Shown: piece by piece, positions 6,531 to 10,561 of the stretch
Layout: each line of letters begins with the position of its first letter
Position numbering within the stretch: position 1 is the first letter of the stretch
NCBI GenBank assembly: GCA_036310005.1
Contig: JAXJSP010000031.1
Location: forward strand, 1 to 10,561
From: JAXJSP01 sp036310005
GTDB taxonomy: Bacteria > Bacillota > Clostridia > Oscillospirales > Acutalibacteraceae
Direction of reading: 5' to 3'
DNA: 10,561 bases
The notes under the pieces: generated by a model
The model's database searches: none
Seen by the model: only the letters and a program-made list of their open reading frames with translations
Told to the model about the DNA's origin: nothing
Position numbers and translations under genes: made by a program

Positions 6531-7502
6531 TTATTCAGCTACATCTTCAACTGTAATTGTTGTAGGAACAGTAAGACCAAGTTCTGTGCAAACTTCACTG
6601 TTGTAGTAGTTTGTAGGTTCGGTAATATATGCAACCGGGATATCTGATGCACTTTTGCCGCCTAAAATTTCTGCCGCAGATTTGCCGGCAGAAGCACCGA
6701 CTACAATATAGTCGATAGATGCACTTGCTGCACAACCAACTTTTACTTGTTCAATTTCTGAACCGAATACAGGAATTTTCTTTTCGTTAGTGATAGGAAG
6801 AATATTAGTTTCAAGTTTGCCTACAATTGTGTTATCGAGAAGGTTTACAAAGCAGTCAACACCTCTGTCAATAAGTTCATTTGTTTTAGAATCAATTGTG
6901 TTGATATCGGCAACTGCTGAATCTAAAATTTCCATTCCGCTATATTTCTCGGCTGCTTTTTTAAGGCTTTCAACCTGAACAGGGGAACTTGATTCCTCAG
7001 TAGAATAAAGCACACCGATTTTAAGAGCGGTCTTGTTCATAAAACCGGTTACAACTTCTAATTGCTTTTCAAAGTTTGGAATGTCAGAAGAACCCGTTAC
7101 GTTTTCATATTCAGCCATTACTGTTGCATCGGTAATTGCACAATATACAACAGGTACATCTTTATCAGCAGCGGCATTTGCAGCAGCAACAGCAGATGGG
7201 GTAGCAATAGCAATAATTACTTTTGCATTTTTGTTTACAAGATTGTTTGCTTGTGTCTGAGAAACGCTTGCATCAAAGTTACTGTTTACATATTCAATAG
7301 TGTAATCATCAGCGTTAATTCCGCTTTCTTCAAGACCTTGCATAATTCCGTCATAACAATTGTTAAGTGATGCGTGTGAGCCAAACTGTATAATTCCGAT
7401 TGTGGGCTTGTCAGAAGCGCTGTCCTTTGAGCCGCAGCCTGCAAATACGACTGCGAGTGATAATGTTAATATTAAAGCGATAATTTTTTTAATGTTTTTC
7501 AT
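6531..7502 (-). CDS. trpX: Substrate-binding lipoprotein of a tryptophan-type ABC importer (TrpX-like)
   Basis: The protein has 323 residues. AAGGAG (7511-7516) is 8 bases upstream of the ATG. The N-terminus has two lysines, a hydrophobic core and the lipobox FAGC, with Cys23 as the lipidated residue; Phe at the -3 position is slightly unusual. A Ser/Asp/Lys-rich linker follows (24-33). The mature part has the ABC_sub_bind two-lobe pattern: IGIIQFGSHASLNNCYDGIMQGLEESG (about 36-62), VIIAIATPSAVAAANA, VPVVYCAITD, IGVLYSTEESSSPVQVESLKKAAEKYSG, and FGSEIEQVKVGCAASASIDY. It should capture the substrate outside the membrane and deliver it to the TrpY-like permease. The T-box leader with a UGG specifier points to tryptophan; without that leader, the family alone would not identify the ligand. 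Confidence 0.9.
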   Translation of the reverse strand: MKNIKKIIALILTLSLAVVFAGCGSKDSASDKPTIGIIQFGSHASLNNCYDGIMQGLEESGINADDYTIEYVNSNFDASVSQTQANNLVNKNAKVIIAIATPSAVAAANAAADKDVPVVYCAITDATVMAEYENVTGSSDIPNFEKQLEVVTGFMNKTALKIGVLYSTEESSSPVQVESLKKAAEKYSGMEILDSAVADINTIDSKTNELIDRGVDCFVNLLDNTIVGKLETNILPITNEKKIPVFGSEIEQVKVGCAASASIDYIVVGASAGKSAAEILGGKSASDIPVAYITEPTNYYNSEVCTELGLTVPTTITVEDVAE

Positions 7503-7621
7503 TGTAATTTCTCCTTAAAATGCATAAATTTTTTGTTCTGTTTTATTAATATTAAAAGTTAAGAGCAAATTTGCCATCGTTTTGTAAGTAAAATCATTAA
7601 ACATAACCCCTTTGTATAAAT

Positions 7622-7656
7622 AAAAAAATCTTATCCCAAAAATATGGGACAAGATT
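7622..7656 (-). terminator. T-box intrinsic terminator
   Basis: Read on the minus strand, AATCTTGTCCCA (7656-7645) pairs with TGGGATAAGATT (7638-7627), with one wobble position, around a 6-base loop. A T-run follows to 7622. It is mutually exclusive with the antiterminator formed by the T-box sequence just upstream. Confidence 0.93.
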
Positions 7657-7880
7657 TGTAATTCCTGCGGTACCACCCAAGTTGTCGTATAACACGACCG
7701 CTCATTTCTTGCACTGACATGCAAGCCGAACTGATAACGGGTACGGTCCCCGTCGGCTACTACTCACAAATTTTGCTTTCGGCCGCCCTCATAAGTCCAT
7801 TCACAATGCTCTCTGCCACGACATTTCCACCATCAGTCGCTCTCTTTTGGTTTTGAGTAAAGTTACTACTCTTAATCACA
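7622..7880 (-). promoter_or_regulatory. T-box riboswitch, UGG (Trp) specifier, controlling trpXYZ
   Basis: All T-box landmarks appear on the minus strand. An AGTAGTAAC element lies near 7870-7862 at the Stem I base. GAGAGCGAC (7844-7836) is followed by the distal loop TGATGGTGGAAAT and closed by GTCGT (7822-7818). In the specifier loop, GAA-TGG-A..TGAG puts TGG at 7799-7797. Stem III pairs ACGGG (7753-7749) with CCCGT (7741-7737), followed by conserved CGTTATC. The T-box core GGGTGGTACCGC is at 7678-7667, then the terminator hairpin. Uncharged tRNA with a CCA anticodon would pair with the specifier and, via its 3' end, with UGGU in the bulge, allowing read-through into trpXYZ. The specifier register matches the known [codon]-A-n4-UGAG spacing of other T-boxes. 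Confidence 0.95.
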
Positions 7881-7902
7881 AGTTTATTTTTTATTAGTAT
7901 CT

Positions 7903-7931
7903 ATCATATCACCACAGATTTGTTTTGTCAA
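7903..7931 (-). promoter_or_regulatory. Promoter of the T-box/trpXYZ operon
   Basis: On the minus strand, a perfect TTGACA (7931-7926), 17 bases, then TATGAT (7908-7903) preceded by TGA (extended -10). Transcription should start near 7896, about 16 bases before Stem I. It is strong and apparently constitutive, as expected when control is by transcription attenuation. Confidence 0.9.
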
Positions 7932-7962
7932 GTATTTTTTTAAAAGCGATATTAATAAAGAT

Positions 7963-7997
7963 AAAAAGATATCCACAAAAGCGTGGATATCTTTTTT
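7963..7997 (-). terminator. Terminator of the GH27/zinc-ribbon operon
   Basis: Perfect 14-bp stem (7963-7976 with 7983-7996) and 6-base loop, flanked by A- and T-runs. It lies 6 bases past the stop of the small gene and separates it from the T-box promoter downstream. Confidence 0.93.
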
Positions 7998-8002
7998 AGA
8001 CA

Positions 8003-8194
8003 TTAATTAAACAAAATACAACCCATTTTTTTAAAACATTCTATTTTTTCATCTATTGCCGATTCAGGAACTTTAAAATCTTTTGCAATACAAGATTTGC
8101 ACATAAATTCAGTACTTGCTCGGTTAATAAATTTTTTATGGGCGCCAATGTCAATATTGTTAAGTTCTTTTCCGCATACTATGCAGTTAGCCAT
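8003..8194 (-). CDS. 63-residue CxxC...CxxC zinc-ribbon-like protein coupled to GH27
   Basis: I start this gene at the ATG at 8194 (63 residues). It overlaps the alpha-galactosidase stop in a TAATG junction, and the protein then begins directly with MANCIVCGKEL. The longer in-frame start at 8215 would add seven residues encoded inside the upstream gene. Two CxxC knuckles, Cys4/Cys7 and Cys32/Cys35, are 24 residues apart and should bind one zinc. Between them lies an unusual basic stretch, DIGAHKKFINRASTEF (15-30). The C-terminal part (about 38-60) is probably helical: VPESAIDEKIECFKKMGC. It has no signal peptide or enzyme motif. Coupling to GH27 may only reflect shared transcription. A role in nucleic-acid or protein binding is possible but not shown. 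A strong terminator follows at once, so it is the last gene of the unit. Confidence 0.8.
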   Translation of the reverse strand: MANCIVCGKELNNIDIGAHKKFINRASTEFMCKSCIAKDFKVPESAIDEKIECFKKMGCILFN

Positions 8195-9327
8195 TATGCA
8201 TCTACAACCTTGCAACGGAATAATAATGAATCATAAGCATCAATTTCGGGTGAAACATAAAGACCGTTTTTAGCAGTAATTGTTTCTCCGGTCCATAATT
8301 CATGCATTTCAATGGTTTTGCCTGTAGTTTCAGGAAGACCGATTTGCTCAAGATTAAACCAGTTTTGACACTTTTCATCGCAAAAATTGAAAAGTCCGAT
8401 TGCTATATCACCATTTTCAAGATAGCGAGCATAAATTTTAACTGCATCTTTGTTATGTACAGTATTCAGTTTCATAACCTGACGACAGTCTGCATCCTGA
8501 TTAATTTTGATTACTTCTTTGTTTGATAAAATTTCAAGAGATTCCTTGCTGATATCTCGTAAATCACAGCCAATCATCAAAGGTGAACCGAATAATGACC
8601 AGATAGAAAAATGAGTTTTGTACTGAGTATCATTAAGTTTTTCAAGATTTACAAAGCCCTTGTCATACATACCGACAACAAGCATATCCATATCATTAAA
8701 ACAACCTGCACCACCATAAGGTAAAATTTTTTCTTGTTGTAAGGTGAGTTTTTTGATTGATTCCCATGAGTTAAAGATATCACCGGTTGAACGCCACATA
8801 TTAGCGCCTGTTTCTCTTATCCATTTACCGGTATCGTAATATCCCCAGTTACAAGCACTAAACAGAATGTCGCGACCGCAGTTTTTAAGTGCAAGTCCCA
8901 TACGACGATAAAGATACTTAGCTTCAATCATATCACTTTGATAGCAAAAATCATATTTAAGAAAATCAACACCCCATTCAGCAAATGTCTGAGCATCAAT
9001 AAACTCGTGATCATAACTTCCGGGATAAAGTGCGCAAGTTAAGGTTCCTGCACAAGAATACATACCGAATTTAAGTCCTTTTGAGTGAACATAATCTGAA
9101 ACTGATTTCATACCGTTCGGGAATTTTTCAGGATCGGGTACAAGACGACCGTTTTCGTCGCGTTCCTTTTTAGACCAGCAGTCATCAATAACAATATAAT
9201 CATAACCGCATTCAGCAAGTCCTGAACTTACTAATATGTCAGCACTATCTCGAATTAATTGGTCGTTGATGTCATGTCCAAAAGTGTTCCATGAGTTCCA
9301 ACCCATAGGTGGTGTGTTTTTAATCAT
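8194..9327 (-). CDS. Alpha-galactosidase, glycoside hydrolase family 27
   Basis: The protein has 377 residues; the start is set by GAGGT (9336-9340) 8 bases upstream. The N-terminus TPPMGWNSWNTFG (5-17) and VIDDCW (46-51) are GH27/GH36 clan signatures. The catalytic nucleophile is Asp126 in DFLKYDFC, and the general acid/base is Asp183 in WRSTGDI. Trp13, Asp48 and Asp49 line the galactose pocket in this family. PLMIGCDLR and INQDADCRQV belong to the end of the barrel, followed by a C-terminal beta domain (about 290-377). The enzyme removes terminal alpha-1,6-galactose from raffinose-family oligosaccharides or melibiose with retention. There is no signal peptide, so imported substrates are cleaved in the cytoplasm. 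No sugar transporter gene is in the window. It is coupled to the downstream zinc-ribbon gene. Confidence 0.96.
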   Translation of the reverse strand: MIKNTPPMGWNSWNTFGHDINDQLIRDSADILVSSGLAECGYDYIVIDDCWSKKERDENGRLVPDPEKFPNGMKSVSDYVHSKGLKFGMYSCAGTLTCALYPGSYDHEFIDAQTFAEWGVDFLKYDFCYQSDMIEAKYLYRRMGLALKNCGRDILFSACNWGYYDTGKWIRETGANMWRSTGDIFNSWESIKKLTLQQEKILPYGGAGCFNDMDMLVVGMYDKGFVNLEKLNDTQYKTHFSIWSLFGSPLMIGCDLRDISKESLEILSNKEVIKINQDADCRQVMKLNTVHNKDAVKIYARYLENGDIAIGLFNFCDEKCQNWFNLEQIGLPETTGKTIEMHELWTGETITAKNGLYVSPEIDAYDSLLFRCKVVDA

Positions 9328-9359
9328 ATTTGTTTACCTCAACAATAATATTTCACTTA

Positions 9360-9388
9360 ATTATAACATATATAATTCAAAAAATCAA
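9360..9388 (-). promoter_or_regulatory. Promoter of the GH27 gene
   Basis: On the minus strand, TTGATT (9388-9383), 17 bases, perfect TATAAT (9365-9360) with TGT directly before it (extended -10). The predicted start is near 9353, giving a short leader with GAGGT at 9340-9336. No obvious sugar-responsive operator (cre-like) is seen. Confidence 0.85.
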
Positions 9389-9429
9389 TATAAAAATAAA
9401 TAAATATTCACTATTGAAAACAATCGTTT

Positions 9430-10140
9430 TTACTTGTTTAATTCGCTTATAAATTTAATCAAATCATCAAAGTTTCCGTTGTCATAAACAGATATATCTT
9501 TGTTGTGTTTGTTAATCAGACAATCGGTTAGTAAAAACACTTTAATTCCGAGTGTTTCGGCTATCATATCCTCGTCAACATCGTTACCGACCATCAAACA
9601 TTCGCTCGCTTGCAGGTTTATCTTATCTAAAATTTCTTTATAGTATTCAGGATTTGGTTTACAACGACAACTGTTTTCGTATGTAGTATATAACTCAAAG
9701 TCGCAACTGTTTAGTCCTGTCCAACTTATTCTTTCTTCAGTGGCAGTTTCGGGAAAAATCGGATTCGTTGCTAAAACAACTCTGAAACCCGATTTCTTTG
9801 CTGTGTCAACACATTCTTTGGCTTTTTCATTATACCCGCAAACTCGTTTAACTGATTTGAATTCATTTTCATAAAATTCATCAAAAATAACTTTGTCTTT
9901 TAAGGCATTGACACCATATTTATCAGCAAATAAATTCCAAAAAACAGTTTCGTTACTGTTTTCGCTGTTGTTTTTAACCATAGCGTATGTGCCTTCCCAA
10001 ATCGTTTTAATCAGTTTATCTGATTCATAACCGTAGGGGAGTGCCTTTTTTGCAAGACCTGAAAAATAAGTATTTGCAAATTTGTCTTGATCCATCGGTA
10101 ACAGTGTTCCGTCCAAGTCGAATAAAATTGCTTTAATCAT
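9430..10140 (-). CDS. HAD-superfamily hydrolase (phosphatase)
   Basis: I choose the ATG at 10140 (236 residues) because AAGGAG (10148-10153) is 7 bases upstream and the protein then begins with the conserved motif I. The longer start at 10170 would put that site inside the gene. HAD motifs are complete: FDLDGT with nucleophile Asp8 and acid/base Asp10; motif II Thr125 (VVLATNP); motif III Lys161 (CKPNPEYY); motif IV GNDVDEDM with Asp187 and Asp191. Residues about 15-95 form a helical C1-type cap. Such enzymes dephosphorylate small phosphorylated metabolites in the cytoplasm; the substrate cannot be read from sequence. A weak promoter candidate (TTTATT-17-TATGAT, 10194-10166) lies upstream, and read-through from the tRNA is also possible. 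No clear terminator is seen after it, so it could feed the GH27 unit. Confidence 0.92.
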   Translation of the reverse strand: MIKAILFDLDGTLLPMDQDKFANTYFSGLAKKALPYGYESDKLIKTIWEGTYAMVKNNSENSNETVFWNLFADKYGVNALKDKVIFDEFYENEFKSVKRVCGYNEKAKECVDTAKKSGFRVVLATNPIFPETATEERISWTGLNSCDFELYTTYENSCRCKPNPEYYKEILDKINLQASECLMVGNDVDEDMIAETLGIKVFLLTDCLINKHNKDISVYDNGNFDDLIKFISELNK

Positions 10141-10187
10141 TATATTTCTCCTTATTATATTCACCATCATATATTAACTTATATTAG

Positions 10188-10222
10188 TAATAAAGTACCG
10201 ATTAAATATCGGTACTTTATTA
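10188..10222 (-). terminator. tRNA terminator hairpin
   Basis: A perfect 15-bp stem (10188-10202 with 10208-10222) around the 5-base loop TAAAT lies 2 bases past the tRNA 3' end. A CTTTATTAC tract follows on the minus strand. Confidence 0.8.
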
Positions 10223-10224
10223 TC

Positions 10225-10299
10225 TGGAGCTGCTGGTCAGAATCGAACTGACAACCTGCTCATTACGAATGAGCTGCTCTGCCATTGAGCCACAACAGC
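10225..10299 (-). tRNA. tRNA-Thr (anticodon CGT)
   Basis: A 75-base cloverleaf folds completely. The acceptor stem is GCTGTTG with CAGCAGC (one G-U), and the D stem is GCTC/GAGC. The anticodon stem GCTCA/TGAGC encloses the loop TTCGTAA with anticodon CGT (ACG on the plus strand at 10265-10267). The T stem GTCAG/CTGAC has loop TTCGATT, with discriminator T and an encoded CCA (10225-10227). It reads the threonine codon ACG. It has its own promoter and terminator. Confidence 0.97.
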
Positions 10300-10314
10300 A
10301 AATCGATTTTTTTA

Positions 10315-10343
10315 ATTATAACAGATATTTTTTATTTGTGCAA
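10315..10343 (-). promoter_or_regulatory. Promoter of the intact tRNA-Thr
   Basis: On the minus strand, TTGCAC (10343-10338), 17 bases, perfect TATAAT (10320-10315), with TGT before the -10. The tRNA 5' end is 15 bases past the -10. Confidence 0.85.
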
Positions 10344-10388
10344 CTTTTTTAAAATGAAAATAATATTAAATTTATATCAATTTATCTC

Positions 10389-10417
10389 TTGACATCGGTA
10401 CTATGATTTGATATAAT
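10389..10417 (+). promoter_or_regulatory. Consensus promoter of the second tRNA-Thr-like gene
   Basis: Perfect TTGACA (10389-10394), 17 bases, perfect TATAAT (10412-10417), with TGA as extended -10. It is the best promoter in the window and implies strong transcription starting near 10424, despite the damaged tRNA it drives. Confidence 0.93.
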
Positions 10418-10442
10418 ACAATAGTATTTTTTAATAAAAAAT

Positions 10443-10528
10443 GCTGGAATAGCTCAGTTGGTAGAGCAGCTCATTCGTAATGAGCAGGTCTTTGGTTGTA
10501 TTTAAGGATATACACCTTTCCCCCACCA
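10443..10528 (+). pseudogene. Chimeric or broken tRNA-Thr(CGT)-like gene
   Basis: The 5' half is a normal tRNA-Thr: acceptor strand GCTGGAA, D arm GCTC-AGTTGGTA-GAGC, anticodon stem GCTCA/TGAGC with loop TTCGTAA (anticodon CGT, 10475-10477), and AGGTC of the variable loop to 10490. After that the expected T arm with TTCRA loop is absent. Instead GGT-GTAT and ATACACC can form a bulged hairpin (about 10494-10517), followed by TTTCCCCCACCA ending at 10528. That resembles the acceptor and CCA end of a different tRNA, such as a clostridial tRNA-Tyr. The 3' strand does not pair well with GCTGGAA. It could be a recombination product, a truncated tRNA at an insertion boundary, an assembly error, or a transcribed tRNA-like RNA. 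A functional tRNA is unlikely. Confidence 0.65.
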
Positions 10529-10561
10529 TTCCGACAAATCAAAACTCAATATCCGCTGGTG

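Noticed and set aside
7515..7724. 69-codon minus-strand open frame beginning MHVSARNERS
   Set aside because: Its first part is simply the T-box antiterminator and terminator read as codons, with no ribosome binding site. Only its last 29 codons lie outside the riboswitch.
9410..9428. AAAAC-n4-GTTTT hairpin after the HAD gene as a terminator
   Set aside because: The stem is only 5 AT-rich base pairs with one G-C pair, too weak to call.
10141..10170. Upstream starts for the HAD hydrolase
   Set aside because: They would encode AAGGAG within the gene, while the ATG at 10140 is correctly spaced from it and leads straight into the first HAD motif.
10491..10561. Minus-strand frame running toward the broken tRNA as the end of a protein gene
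   Set aside because: It reads through tRNA-like sequence and has in-frame stops in alternative frames; such tRNA-derived translations are a common false protein signal.

Overview
The window looks like chromosomal DNA of a low-GC Gram-positive anaerobe, most likely a gut-type member of the Clostridia. The evidence is AT-rich intergenic DNA, strong AGGAGG-type ribosome binding sites, near-consensus sigma-A promoters often with a TGn extension, a T-box riboswitch, and Clostridia-like protein families. This placement is inference; no rRNA or other strong marker is present.

Layout. 1-151 is a regulatory region with several small dyads and a promoter. It is followed on the + strand by a two-TM membrane protein of unknown function (152-793) and a xylose-isomerase-like TIM-barrel sugar isomerase/epimerase (947-1810). 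A bidirectional hairpin terminator then separates the isomerase from a minus-strand metallo-beta-lactamase-fold protein with a degenerate metal site (1933-2724). That gene is divergent from an HxlR-type regulator (2982-3314, conserved Cys12). The regulator is followed by an FAD-dependent oxidoreductase (3429-4679). The shared intergenic region carries a promoter in each direction and at least two operator-like dyads.

From 4742 to about 7931, on the minus strand, lies a complete tryptophan-type ABC importer operon of the TrpXYZ kind: lipoprotein 6531-7502, permease 5509-6459, ATPase 4742-5515. It is preceded by a consensus promoter and a textbook T-box leader (about 7880-7622) whose specifier reads UGG. 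Uncharged tRNA-Trp is therefore expected to switch on tryptophan uptake. An 18-bp perfect hairpin is shared as terminator with the convergent oxidoreductase gene.

Farther right, also on the minus strand, a cytoplasmic GH27 alpha-galactosidase (8194-9327) is translationally coupled (TAATG) to a 63-residue CxxC...CxxC zinc-ribbon-like protein (8003-8194). The pair has its own promoter and terminator. A HAD phosphatase (9430-10140) lies upstream of them.

The right end has two divergently transcribed tRNA-Thr(CGT)-type genes. The minus-strand one (10225-10299) is intact. The plus-strand one (10443-10528) has a perfect consensus promoter and a perfect 5' half, but its 3' half is not a normal T arm and acceptor. 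It ends in a sequence resembling the CCA end of another tRNA. This chimeric or broken tRNA, the divergent HxlR/degenerate-MBL pair, and the GH27-coupled zinc-ribbon protein are the least ordinary parts of the window. I saw no CRISPR array, insertion sequence, integrase or defence system.
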